Made by a program: the position numbers and the translations under genes | Assembly: GCA_016803235.1 (NCBI GenBank) | Contig: JADCLI010000003.1 | Span: forward strand, 124,001-188,000 | DNA length: 64,000 nt | From: Pimelobacter simplex | Lineage (GTDB): Bacteria > Actinomycetota > Actinomycetes > Propionibacteriales > Nocardioidaceae | Reading direction: 5' to 3' | The notes under the pieces: generated by a model | What the model was told of the DNA's origin: nothing | Seen by the model: the letters and a program-made list of their open reading frames with translations, nothing else | Databases searched by the model: none | Part shown: in pieces, positions 17,060-24,447 of the stretch | Numbering within the stretch: position 1 is the first letter of the stretch | How the letters are laid out: every line of letters begins with the position of its first letter

Positions 17060-17587
17060 TCAGGCAGGGACCTCGGCCTCGGCCACGGTGATCTCCACCA
17101 TCAGCTCGTCGGCGATCGCCTCCAAGGTCGCGCGCAGGTCCTCGACCCGGGTCCCGGTCGGCGCCTCGAGCACCGCCCGCGCCTCGAACAGGTGGCCGCC
17201 GGCCATCGGCGCGTCACGGACGTCGGTGACCAGGTCGCGGATGCTCACCCGCTCCCGGGCGAGCGCCGCGGAGATCTCGGCCACGATGCCCGGCCGGTCG
17301 GCACCCAGCAGCTCCAGGTCGACCAGCAGCGCGGGCTGGTCGACCCGGAGGTCGGTGCGGGCCAGGGTGACCTGAAGGCCGATGCTCTCGAGACCGGCGA
17401 GATCGGCGACGAGCTCGTCGGCACGAGAGTCGGGCACCTCCAGCAGCAGGATCCCGGCGAACTTGCCGGCCAACCGCGCCATCTGGCTGCGGTTCCAGCT
17501 CGCACCGTGGGAGTGCAGTCGCGTGGAGAGGTCGGAGACGAGTCCGGGTCGGTCATCGCCGATGCAGGTGAGCGTGAAGGTGGCCAT
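17060..17587 (-). CDS. Tandem ACT-domain protein (GcvR-like)
   Basis: A 175-residue protein made of two ACT domains. The first opens with FTLTCIGDDRPGLVSDLS and the second with LLVDLELLGADRPGIVAEIS (about residue 92). The layout is that of GcvR-like regulators, which bind amino acids and act without a DNA-binding domain. No catalytic domain is attached. It is convergent with surE (6-bp gap) and divergent from the GTPase-like gene. The exact ligand is unknown. Confidence 0.85.
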   Translation of the reverse strand: MATFTLTCIGDDRPGLVSDLSTRLHSHGASWNRSQMARLAGKFAGILLLEVPDSRADELVADLAGLESIGLQVTLARTDLRVDQPALLVDLELLGADRPGIVAEISAALARERVSIRDLVTDVRDAPMAGGHLFEARAVLEAPTGTRVEDLRATLEAIADELMVEITVAEAEVPA

Positions 17588-17603
17588 GGGTCAGGCTAGG
17601 CCG

Positions 17604-17629
17604 TGAGGGGTGCGGAGCGGCACCCCTCA
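17604..17629. promoter_or_regulatory. 10-bp perfect inverted repeat in divergent intergenic region
   Basis: Perfect arms TGAGGGGTGC and GCACCCCTCA are separated by 6 bp, between the divergent ACT-domain and GTPase-like genes (17588-17710). There is no flanking T-tract, so an operator or an mRNA leader hairpin is as likely as a terminator. A second, looser pair GGTGCTCC / GGAGCACC (about 17650 and 17680) flanks a possible -10 (TAGGCT). Confidence 0.45.
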
Positions 17630-17710
17630 TCGGGGCGGCTTCCCGGGCCACGGTGCTCCCGGGCGGAACGTAGGCTCTGGAGCACCCCGCCCGCAGCCCG
17701 AGGAGTCGTC

Positions 17711-18505
17711 GTGTCGCCCAGTCGTTCCCGCACGGTCCTGCCCAAGCCGGGCCTGGCTGCCGTGAGCGCCACGATCGCCACCGGCGTGCTCGGCGCGCTC
17801 GCCGCCGCGCCCGAGCGGATGAACCGTGCGCTGCGCCGCCGCTACCCGACCGTCGCCGTGACGGGCATGACCGGGGTCGGCAAGTCCCAGCTCGCCGACC
17901 GGCTCGCCCGCCGCAGCCCGGCCAGCGGCGCGGCGGAGGTCGGCTCGGCGGTGATGGAGCGTCGTACCCGTCGCTCACGGCGCCTCCACGGCTTCCGCTT
18001 CCTGGTCGTGCCCGGCGACAACGCCGCCACCCGCCTCGGGGCGCTCGACGAGGTCTTCCACGACGAGCCGGTCGACGGGGTGATCCACGTGGTCGCCAAC
18101 GGCCACGCGACACCGCGCCGCGCCGGCGGTACGACGGGCCCCGCCACCGCCTCGCGCGAGGACCAGCTGGCCGCCGAGCTCGAGGACTGGACGATCACCG
18201 CGCACCGGATCGCGTCGATGGCGGTGCGCCGCGACCGGCCGGTGTGGCTGGTCATCGCGGTCACGAAGGCGGACCTCTTCGCCGACGACCTCGACGAGGC
18301 GGTGCGCCACTACTCCCCCGGCAGCGGCACGCCGTTCGGGGACAAGGTCGACGAGCTGCGCGCGCTGGCCGGCGGGGCCCGGCTCTCGGTCGACGTGCTG
18401 CCGGTGTCGAGCCTCGGCGACGGCGACGGGCTGACCGCGAAGCAGGCCGACGCACTGGTGGACGCGCTCGCCACCCGGCTGGCGCAGCTCAGCGGTCACG
18501 TCTGA
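17711..18505 (+). CDS. P-loop GTPase-like protein
   Basis: A 264-residue protein with a clear Walker A/G1 motif (GMTGVGKSQL, about residue 54) and a G4-like TKAD (AVTKADLF, about residue 187). The FRFLVVPGDN segment may occupy the G3 position. Hydrophobic residues near the N-terminus (LAAVSATIATGVLGALAAAP) could attach it to the membrane. It looks like a small stand-alone GTPase of unknown role, comparable to GTPase-like proteins in other actinobacteria. The GTG start follows GAGGAGTCGTC closely. There are no operon partners. Confidence 0.7.
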   Translation: MSPSRSRTVLPKPGLAAVSATIATGVLGALAAAPERMNRALRRRYPTVAVTGMTGVGKSQLADRLARRSPASGAAEVGSAVMERRTRRSRRLHGFRFLVVPGDNAATRLGALDEVFHDEPVDGVIHVVANGHATPRRAGGTTGPATASREDQLAAELEDWTITAHRIASMAVRRDRPVWLVIAVTKADLFADDLDEAVRHYSPGSGTPFGDKVDELRALAGGARLSVDVLPVSSLGDGDGLTAKQADALVDALATRLAQLSGHV

Positions 18506-18526
18506 GGCACGGGCCCCGCACCGGCC

Positions 18527-18649
18527 TCAGTGGCAGGGCGCGCCCTCGCAGCACGGCCGGATGTAGCCGCAGCCGTCGCACCTCTCGTGGGAGGTCTCCC
18601 AGCGCATCAGGGTGCCGCAGTTGGGACAGGGTTCGGTCAGGTCGGCCAC
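18527..18649 (-). CDS. 40-residue double-CxxC zinc-ribbon mini-protein
   Basis: A tiny ORF with GTG start encoding a zinc-ribbon: CPNC (C8, C11) and CDGC (C24, C27), followed by a C-terminal CCEGAPCH that adds three more cysteines and a histidine. Such RPL32-like or DUF-type ribbons are often missed by gene callers. No Shine-Dalgarno sequence is visible; a TACGCT -10-like element 12 bp upstream would fit a leaderless transcript. The function is unknown. The even metal-ligand spacing makes a real gene likely. Confidence 0.6.
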   Translation of the reverse strand: MADLTEPCPNCGTLMRWETSHERCDGCGYIRPCCEGAPCH

Positions 18650-18688
18650 GTGCCGAGCGTAGGACAGCGACGGCCCGGAACGTGCGAA

Positions 18689-18716
18689 GGCCCCCGGCAC
18701 CGAGGTGCCGGGGGCC
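18689..18716 (-). terminator. Strong hairpin downstream of the cold-shock gene
   Basis: Perfect 13-bp arms (GGCCCCCGGCACC / GGTGCCGGGGGCC) with a 2-nt loop begin 25 bp after the cold-shock stop codon. No U-tract follows, as is common for actinobacterial terminators. It also separates the cold-shock gene from the zinc-ribbon ORF on the same strand. Confidence 0.75.
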
Positions 18717-18740
18717 CTGCGAAGCGTCAGACGACGTGCG

Positions 18741-18944
18741 TCAGACCGCGCGGACGTTCTCCGCCTGCGGGCCCTTCGGGCCCTGGGTGACGTCGAACTC
18801 GACCTGCTGGTTCTCGTCGAGCGACTTGTAGCCCGTGCCCTGGATGGCCGAGAAGTGGACGAAGACGTCCGGGGTGCCGTCGGCCGGGGCGATGAAGCCG
18901 AAGCCCTTCTCGCTGTTGAACCACTTGACGGTGCCCTGAGCCAT
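18741..18944 (-). CDS. CspA-family cold-shock protein
   Basis: A 67-residue single cold-shock domain with both RNA-binding motifs, KGFGFIAP (RNP1) and VFVHFSAI (RNP2). It binds single-stranded RNA and DNA and melts mRNA structure. The start ATG follows AAGGAGAAAATC, an excellent and unusually A-rich ribosome binding site for this genome. A long structured leader lies upstream and a strong terminator downstream, so the gene is monocistronic. Confidence 0.97.
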   Translation of the reverse strand: MAQGTVKWFNSEKGFGFIAPADGTPDVFVHFSAIQGTGYKSLDENQQVEFDVTQGPKGPQAENVRAV

Positions 18945-19110
18945 GATTTTCTCCTTGGTTTCGTGTTCCGGACCGGCGAGCTGCCGGGGCCGTTGGTGCT
19001 GAAGACATCCCTTGCCTGATGCCCAGCTGAACCGAAGACCAAGAGCGACAAGATGTTCTGCCCCCACCGAGAGAGCAGGAGCGCTCCTTGCGGAGCACTC
19101 TTCAACGGGA
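18945..19110 (-). promoter_or_regulatory. Long 5' leader of the cold-shock gene with hairpin
   Basis: About 165 bp upstream of the cold-shock ATG contain no ORF. A hairpin with 9-bp arms (GAGTGCTCC / GGAGCGCTC, 4-nt loop, one wobble) lies at 19079-19100. Its distance from the ATG suggests a long, possibly temperature-responsive leader as seen for other csp genes. The transcription start is not defined. Confidence 0.45.
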
Positions 19111-19185
19111 ACGAGCCTAGCAGTGCGGAGGCGACGAGTGTCGATCCACGCGGATAGAATGGACGTACAACCGACTGACCGGTTG

Positions 19186-19225
19186 CCGGACGAGGGAGCC
19201 GTACCCGGAACGCGACAAGACGGCC
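19186..19225 (+). ncRNA. Guanidine-III riboswitch (ykkC-III)
   Basis: The 40-nt stretch begins CCGGACGAGG, continues GCCGTACCCGG and ends ACAAGACGGC, matching the compact guanidine-III pseudoknot consensus, including the conserved CGAGG, GTACCC and ACAAGACGG segments. It lies 18 bp upstream of the SMR exporter start. The ribosome-binding GAAGGA follows directly (19228-19233), so control is probably translational: ligand-stabilised folding exposes the site. This agrees with the known role of the class, which switches on guanidinium exporters. Confidence 0.9.
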
Positions 19226-19243
19226 ACGAAGGATGTGGCGGTC

Positions 19244-19558
19244 ATGGCGTGGTTCGTACTGGTGCTCTCCGGGGTCCTCGAGGCGGCGTGGGCGACGGCC
19301 CTGTCGCGGTCCGAGGGGTTCAGCAGGCTGGTTCCGTCCGTGGTCTTCCTCGTGACCCTGACGGCCAGCATGGCCGGTCTGGCCTGGGCGATGCGCAGCC
19401 TGCCGGTCGGCACCGCCTATGCCGTGTGGGTCGGCATCGGGGCGGCGCTGACAGTGGTGATCGCGATGGCGAGCGGGGAGGAGCCGGTCAGCCTGCTCCG
19501 CGTCCTGCTGCTGCTCGGCCTGGTCGGGTGCGTGATCGGGCTCAAGCTGGCGCACTGA
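19244..19558 (+). CDS. gdx: SMR-family guanidinium exporter (Gdx/SugE type)
   Basis: A 104-residue small multidrug resistance protein with four transmembrane helices and the essential Glu in helix 1 (E13 in SGVLEAAWATAL). The Gdx/SugE subtype is supported by AAWATALSRSEGF and GTAYAVWVGIGA, and especially by the guanidine-III riboswitch directly upstream. Gdx proteins work as dual-topology homodimers exchanging guanidinium for two protons. The ATG at 19244 is preferred over GTG 19235 because the latter touches the GAAGGA site. No guanidine-degrading gene is near. Confidence 0.92.
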   Translation: MAWFVLVLSGVLEAAWATALSRSEGFSRLVPSVVFLVTLTASMAGLAWAMRSLPVGTAYAVWVGIGAALTVVIAMASGEEPVSLLRVLLLLGLVGCVIGLKLAH

Positions 19559-19587
19559 CCTCGGCGGATGCCGGGTACCGGTCGGCC

Positions 19588-19851
19588 ATGGCCGTCTACC
19601 TCGCGTGGTCCCCGACAGCCGTGCCGGACGACGTGCTCGGCCCGTGGACCGAGGTGCGCGCGATCGCCGACGGCCTGGCCCTCCTCCAGAGCGACGCCGA
19701 CCTGTCGCGGGTCTACCACGAGCTGAAGTGGGCGCTGCCCGAGGGAACCGCGCTCTTCGTCGCTCCCCTGACGGAGCGCCCGAAGCTGAAGGGCCTACCG
19801 GCCGGGACCACCACCTGGTTGCGCGACCGGATCGCCGACCGCGACCAGTGA
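19588..19851 (+). CDS. Hypothetical 87-residue protein
   Basis: A short ORF starting MAVYLAWSP and containing a helix-rich DADLSRVYHELKWALPEGTALFVAPL segment. No family is recognised. There is no obvious ribosome binding site, and its last 57 bp overlap the convergent 2'-5' RNA-ligase-like gene. Codon position bias looks coding (G/C in third positions). It is kept as a possible gene at moderate confidence. Confidence 0.5.
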   Translation: MAVYLAWSPTAVPDDVLGPWTEVRAIADGLALLQSDADLSRVYHELKWALPEGTALFVAPLTERPKLKGLPAGTTTWLRDRIADRDQ

Positions 19852-20355
19852 CCAGCTCGCCAGCACCCGGCAGTCGCGCTCGGCGTACCTGTGCAGCTCG
19901 AGACGCTCCGCCCGCGCCCGGACCGGAAGGCACCCCGCCAGGTCGGCGCGCACCGACGCGATCGACACGTCGGGGCCGAGGCGGTCCAGGGTGAGGTGGG
20001 GCACGACGTCCGCGAACTCCCCCGCGTACGGCGGGCAGTCGGGGAACGCCTCCCACAGCTGCGCGGTGAGCGCGGCGAACGGGGCCGCGGGCGACGGGAC
20101 GGAATGGACGATCCCGTCCGGGAAGGCGCGCACCTCGTCGAGCACGAAGTCGAAGGCGGGGGTCGCGCGGGCGATCGCGGCGACCCGGGCCAGGTCGTCC
20201 GCGGTCGGGGACGGCCGGAACGGCGCCAGGGCGGTGACGTGGGCATGGGTGAACGCCGGGTCGCGGGAGACCCAGGCGGCGTCGTAGTGCTCCCACCTGC
20301 CGCGAATGTAGCCCTCCAGCGCGGGTACCGGGACGACGAGCACGGTGTGGGCCAC
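19795..20355 (-). CDS. 2'-5' RNA ligase / 2H phosphoesterase family protein
   Basis: A 186-residue protein with the two HxT motifs that define the 2H phosphoesterase superfamily: THAHVTAL (about residue 37) and VPHLTLD (about residue 120). Such proteins hydrolyse or ligate 2',5'-linked or cyclic phosphates; bacterial substrates are mostly unknown. The GTG at 20355 (VAHTVLVVPVPAL) is chosen because the beta-strand opening of the fold begins there; an ATG 75 bp upstream would add a poorly conserved tail. The C-terminus overlaps the convergent ORF. Confidence 0.8.
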   Translation of the reverse strand: MAHTVLVVPVPALEGYIRGRWEHYDAAWVSRDPAFTHAHVTALAPFRPSPTADDLARVAAIARATPAFDFVLDEVRAFPDGIVHSVPSPAAPFAALTAQLWEAFPDCPPYAGEFADVVPHLTLDRLGPDVSIASVRADLAGCLPVRARAERLELHRYAERDCRVLASWSLVAVGDPVAQPGGGPGR

Positions 20356-20441
20356 GACCGGGACCCTAGCCGTGCTGTTCTCGCCGGTGGCTCGTTGGAC
20401 CACCGGCGGAACACTCGGAGAACGCGTCACTGGGGGGAACC

Positions 20442-20555
20442 ATGACCGCGAACACGCCTGACCTGGAGAACACCGACGAGCACGAGTGGTCGGGCATCGT
20501 GCTAGTCCTCACGCTGCTGGCCCTGGCCGGGGTGCTGGTGATGCTCTTCACCTGA
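20442..20555 (+). CDS. 37-residue single-span membrane mini-protein
   Basis: The ORF has an acidic N-terminus (MTANTPDLENTDEHEW) and one hydrophobic helix (GIVLVLTLLALAGVLVMLFT) ending at the C-terminus. A GGGGGGAACC purine run just before the ATG is a plausible ribosome binding site. It sits 44 bp upstream of cobT on the same strand. Tail-anchored mini-proteins of this type are often overlooked. The function is unknown and a link with cobalamin synthesis is only positional. Confidence 0.6.
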   Translation: MTANTPDLENTDEHEWSGIVLVLTLLALAGVLVMLFT

Positions 20556-20599
20556 GCAGGACGTCCCGGGACCGCGGGGCGGCGGTAGCGTTCGGCACC

Positions 20600-21643
20600 A
20601 TGAGCGCCCTCGCCGCACCCGACCCTGACGTCCGCTCGGCAGCTGCCGAGCGCCTCGCCGGCCTGGCCACCCCGGCCGGCGCGCTCGGCCGGCTGGGCGA
20701 GCTCGGGGTGTGGCTCGCCGCGACGCAGGGCGTCGTACCACCGCGGCCGCTGGACAACGTGCGGCTGGTGATCTTCGCCGGCGACCACGGTGTCGCGCTG
20801 CACGGCGTCTCCGCCTACCCGCCGGCGATCACGCCGGCGATGGTGCGCACCTTCGTGCTGGGCAAGGCCGGCGTCTCCGCGCTCGCGGCCGCGCACGGCG
20901 TGCAGGTCCGGGTGCTCGACCTCGGCGTCGACGACGACCTCGAGGACGTGCCGGACGACGTCCGAGCGCACAAGGTACGGCGCGGCAGCGGCGCCATCCA
21001 CGTCGAGGACGCGCTCACCGCCGACCAGGCAGCGCAGGCACTCGCGGCCGGCCGCACCGTCGCTCGCGAGGAGATCGCCGCCGGAGCCCAGCTGCTGCTG
21101 TCCGGCGACATGGGCATCGGCAACACCACACCGGCCGCCGCGATGGTCGCGGCCGCCCTCGGCCTCCCGGCCGTCGAGGTCACCGGCCGCGGCACCGGCG
21201 TCGATGACGCCGCGCTCACCCACAAGCAGGTCGTCGTGCAGCAGGCACTGGACCGCGCCGGCGACCGGATCGCGGATCCCTTGGACGCGCTCACGGCGCT
21301 GAGCAGCGCCGACCTGGTGGCGACCGTCGGCTACCTCGTCGAGGCCGCGGAGAGCGGCGTACCCGTCCTGCTCGACGGACTGATGTCGGTCGCCTGCGCG
21401 CTGTACGCCGAGCGAATCGCCCCGGGCGCCGCCGCGTGGTTCGCCGCCGGCCACCGCTCGACCGAGCCGGCCCAGGCGCTGGCGCTGGAGAAGCTGGGCC
21501 TGGAGCCGGTCCTCGACCTGGGGCTGCGCCTCGGCGAGGGCTCGGGCGCGGTCGCCGCCGTGCCGGTGCTGCGCTCGGCCGTCGCCCTCCTGCGCGACGT
21601 CGCCCTCCTCGCCGACCTGATGCCGCCCGCCGAGGACGCGTGA
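20600..21643 (+). CDS. cobT: Nicotinate-nucleotide--dimethylbenzimidazole phosphoribosyltransferase
   Basis: A 347-residue CobT, which makes alpha-ribazole-5'-phosphate from dimethylbenzimidazole and nicotinate mononucleotide in lower-ligand assembly. Motifs are VIFAGDHGV (N-terminal), LSGDMGIGNTTPAAAM (central phosphate-binding) and LLDGLMSVACAL followed by GHRSTEPAQ near the C-terminus. The length is normal. Its substrate dimethylbenzimidazole is made by the BluB protein encoded at 35600. It lies 7 bp before cobS, which uses the product after dephosphorylation. No riboswitch is seen before it. Confidence 0.95.
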   Translation: MSALAAPDPDVRSAAAERLAGLATPAGALGRLGELGVWLAATQGVVPPRPLDNVRLVIFAGDHGVALHGVSAYPPAITPAMVRTFVLGKAGVSALAAAHGVQVRVLDLGVDDDLEDVPDDVRAHKVRRGSGAIHVEDALTADQAAQALAAGRTVAREEIAAGAQLLLSGDMGIGNTTPAAAMVAAALGLPAVEVTGRGTGVDDAALTHKQVVVQQALDRAGDRIADPLDALTALSSADLVATVGYLVEAAESGVPVLLDGLMSVACALYAERIAPGAAAWFAAGHRSTEPAQALALEKLGLEPVLDLGLRLGEGSGAVAAVPVLRSAVALLRDVALLADLMPPAEDA

Positions 21644-21650
21644 CCACCCG

Positions 21651-22418
21651 ATGAACGTCGCCGTCGCCGGCCGCAGCCTGCGGCTGTCGATCGGGATGCT
21701 GACGGCGCTGCGGGTCCCCGCGGTGCTCAAGGTCTCCCCCGGCGTCGCGACCGGTGCGCTGCTGCTCGCCCCGCTCGCCGTGCTGCCGCTCGGGGTCGTG
21801 GTGGCCGGCGTCGTGTGGGCCGGTGGCCGCCTCGACCTGCCCGCACCGGCCGTCGCGTTCGCGGCGCTCGCCGCTCTCGCCGTCGGCAGCCGGGCGCTCC
21901 ACCTCGACGGGCTCTCCGACGTCGCGGACGGGCTGACGTCGTCGTACGACCGGGAGCGTTCGCTGGCCGTCATGAAGAGCGGTACGGCGGGCCCGGCCGG
22001 CGTCGCCGCGCTCGTGCTCGTCCTCGGCGCCCAGGCCGCCGCGCTGACGACCTTCGTCTCGTTCGGCGGCGAGGTGCGCTCGGCCGTCGTGGCGGGCGCC
22101 GCCGTGTGCGCGTCACGGGCCGCGCTGTGGATCACCGCCTGCACCCTGGCTCCCCCGGCCCGGCCGGACGGGCTGGGCGTCACCTTCACCCGCCGGGTGC
22201 CGGTGCTCGTGTCCCTCGTGGGCTGGGCGGGCCTCGGCGTCCTGTCGGTCGTCGTCGACCCCGTGCGTGGGCCGGTGACGGTGGCGGTCGCCTCCCTGGC
22301 GGTCGCCCTGCTGACCTGGCACGCGGTGCGGCGCTTCGGCGGGGTCACCGGTGACGTCTTCGGCGCCGGGATCGAGGTCGCGCTGGCCGTGCTGCTGGTC
22401 GGGCTGGCCGGCGCGTAG
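21651..22418 (+). CDS. cobS: Adenosylcobinamide-GDP ribazoletransferase (cobalamin synthase)
   Basis: A 255-residue polytopic membrane protein joining adenosylcobinamide-GDP and alpha-ribazole(-phosphate), the last step of cobalamin synthesis. The family motif HLDGLSDVADGL near residue 85, with the following YDRERSLAVMKSGTAGPAG, contains the metal-binding Asp residues. Alternating hydrophobic stretches give about six membrane spans. It follows cobT by 7 bp in an operon and converges with cobU. Confidence 0.94.
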   Translation: MNVAVAGRSLRLSIGMLTALRVPAVLKVSPGVATGALLLAPLAVLPLGVVVAGVVWAGGRLDLPAPAVAFAALAALAVGSRALHLDGLSDVADGLTSSYDRERSLAVMKSGTAGPAGVAALVLVLGAQAAALTTFVSFGGEVRSAVVAGAAVCASRAALWITACTLAPPARPDGLGVTFTRRVPVLVSLVGWAGLGVLSVVVDPVRGPVTVAVASLAVALLTWHAVRRFGGVTGDVFGAGIEVALAVLLVGLAGA

Positions 22419-22463
22419 GCGTCGCTGCAACACGCCCCGAGCAGGTCGCGAGCAGGTCGAGGG

Positions 22464-22994
22464 TCAGAGCCTCAGCACCCGCCCGGCGATCACGAGGTGC
22501 ACCTCGTCGCAGGCCTCGGCGACCCGCTGGTTGATCGTGCCGAGCAGGTCGCGGAACACCCGCGCGGACCGGTGCTCGGGCACGACGCCCAGGCCGACCT
22601 CGTTCGTCACGAGCACCACCTGCTCGCTGGTCGTGGTGAGCGCCGCGAGCAGCGCGTCGAGGCGGGAGAGGACATGCTCCTCGACCTGCTCGACCGGCGC
22701 CTCCCACAGCCCGGCATCGTCGATGACGCCGGTGAGCCAGGTGCCGAGGCAGTCGACCAGGACCGGCTCGCCGGCGGTGCCCAGCACACCGGCGACGTCG
22801 CGGGTCTCCTCGGTCGACCAGGTCGCCGGCCGGCGGGCCCGGTGCGCGGCGATGCGCGCGGCCCAGTCGGCGTCGTCGTACACCGGTCCGGCGGCGACGT
22901 AGGTGACGCCCGGGGCGTCGGCGAGCAGGGACTCGGCGTGCCGGGACTTGCCCGACCGGACCCCGCCGGTGACCAGGACCTTCACCGGCGTCAC
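22464..22994 (-). CDS. cobU: Adenosylcobinamide kinase/adenosylcobinamide-phosphate guanylyltransferase
   Basis: A 176-residue CobU/CobP that phosphorylates adenosylcobinamide and attaches GMP. The P-loop GGVRSGKSRHAE is at the N-terminus, with LVDCLGTWLTG and VTNEVGLGVVPEHRSAR further on, all diagnostic. GTG 22994 overlaps the upstream RNase stop (GTGA) and is preferred for coupling; GTG 22985 (three codons shorter) is possible. It is convergent with cobT-cobS, so the nucleotide-loop genes sit side by side in two transcription units. Confidence 0.93.
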   Translation of the reverse strand: MTPVKVLVTGGVRSGKSRHAESLLADAPGVTYVAAGPVYDDADWAARIAAHRARRPATWSTEETRDVAGVLGTAGEPVLVDCLGTWLTGVIDDAGLWEAPVEQVEEHVLSRLDALLAALTTTSEQVVLVTNEVGLGVVPEHRSARVFRDLLGTINQRVAEACDEVHLVIAGRVLRL

Positions 22995-24424
22995 GGGAGG
23001 GTGAACGCGACCTTGCGGGCCGCGAGGTCGGCGGTGGCGAGGGTGACGGTGACGTCCTCGCCCAGGGGCAGCGGGTCGGTCGAGGTGACCGGCGCCTCGA
23101 CGCCGACCTCGGCGAGGACCACGACGCCCGAGGTGGGCTCGTCGTCGCGGACGCTGGTGACGACACCCGCGAACCGCTGACCGACCCGGTCGGCGAGGAC
23201 CGCCGCCTCGACCAGGTCGAGGACCGCGCGCTCGTAGGACCCGGCGCGGCGGGCGGAGTCCTGCAGGGTCTTGGGCAGCCCGGGCAGGGCGGCCGCGACC
23301 CAGTCCGGGACGGCGGTCCCGGCGCAGATCGCCAGGCAGACCTCGCCGGTGTACCGGTCGCCGAGGCGGCGCAGCGGCGCCGTGACGTGGGCGTACTCGG
23401 CGGCGATCGCGGAGTGGCGGGTCTGCTCGGGCAGCTCGCCGTCGAAGGCGGCGTACCCACTGCCGCGCAGCAGTCGCGTGCACGCGACCACCATCGCCTG
23501 GTGCCGGGACAGGGTGAGGTCGAGGGAGCGCACGAAGGCGGGGTAGTCCATGTCCTGGGGCCACGAGATCCGCAGGCCCTTGGCGACGCGGCGCAGCCGG
23601 GCGACGTCGCGCGGGTCGGCGGGCGGCAGGGTGCGGAGCATCCCGACCTTCGCGTCGACCATGAGCGTCGCCGCGCCCATGCCGGTCAGCAGCGAGATCT
23701 GCGCGTTCCACAGCTCGACGGGCAGCTGCTCGCGGAGCACCAGCCGGAAGCCGCCGTCGGTCTCGTCGACCTCCTGCTCGGGCAGCGGCAGCGAGATGCC
23801 GCCGCGGGCGACCTCCTGCTGCTCGCGCAGGGTGCCGACCTCGCGGAGCAGCTCGAGGACCTCGCCGGCGGTGCCGTCGTCGAGCGCCTGCTGAGCGTCG
23901 ACGTACGACCACCGGGCGGTGGAGCGCACCCGCGCCCGCTCGACGCGTACGCCGGTGCTGGCGCCGGCCGCGTCGACGCGGATGGTCCACAGCAGGGCCG
24001 GGCGGACCTGGTCGGGCAGCAGCGACGCCGCTCCCTCGGACAGGGCGGGCGGGTGCAGCGGGATCCGGGTGCCGGCGCCGTACAGCGTCTCGCCCCGCTT
24101 GTTGGCCTCGACGTCGACCGGGTCGCCCGGACGCACGAAGGCGGCGACGTCGGCGATCGCGTAGTGGACGACGAAGCCGTCCCCGTCGCGCTCGATGTGC
24201 ACCGCCTGGTCGAGGTCCATCGAGCCGGCGGGGTCGATCGTGATGAAGGGCAGGTCGGTGCGGTCCAGCTCCGGGAGCACGGCGCCGGCCGCGGCTCGTT
24301 GTGCGGCCGCGGTCACCTCGGCGGGGAACTCGCCGGGCAGCTCCAGCTCCTTCGCGATCGCCGCGAGACCCGCCTGGATCTCCGGTGAGCTCGCCTTGAC
24401 CCGGACCACGAGATTGCTCGGCAT
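22991..24424 (-). CDS. RNase II/RNase R family 3'-5' exoribonuclease (RNB domain)
   Basis: A 477-residue RNB-domain protein. The catalytic Asp cluster is visible in FITIDPAGSMDLDQAVHI, followed by VHYAIADVAAFVRPGDPVD and RGETLYGAGTRIPLHPP, all typical RNB core segments. It is shorter than RNase II or R because the N-terminal cold-shock domains are missing; only a short C-terminal extension of about 80 residues remains. Such compact RNB proteins are common in actinobacteria. It degrades RNA processively from the 3' end. It overlaps cobU by 4 bp, which looks accidental rather than functional. Confidence 0.9.
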   Translation of the reverse strand: MPSNLVVRVKASSPEIQAGLAAIAKELELPGEFPAEVTAAAQRAAAGAVLPELDRTDLPFITIDPAGSMDLDQAVHIERDGDGFVVHYAIADVAAFVRPGDPVDVEANKRGETLYGAGTRIPLHPPALSEGAASLLPDQVRPALLWTIRVDAAGASTGVRVERARVRSTARWSYVDAQQALDDGTAGEVLELLREVGTLREQQEVARGGISLPLPEQEVDETDGGFRLVLREQLPVELWNAQISLLTGMGAATLMVDAKVGMLRTLPPADPRDVARLRRVAKGLRISWPQDMDYPAFVRSLDLTLSRHQAMVVACTRLLRGSGYAAFDGELPEQTRHSAIAAEYAHVTAPLRRLGDRYTGEVCLAICAGTAVPDWVAAALPGLPKTLQDSARRAGSYERAVLDLVEAAVLADRVGQRFAGVVTSVRDDEPTSGVVVLAEVGVEAPVTSTDPLPLGEDVTVTLATADLAARKVAFTLP

Positions 24425-24447
24425 GCCAGGACCCTATCCTTGCGCCC

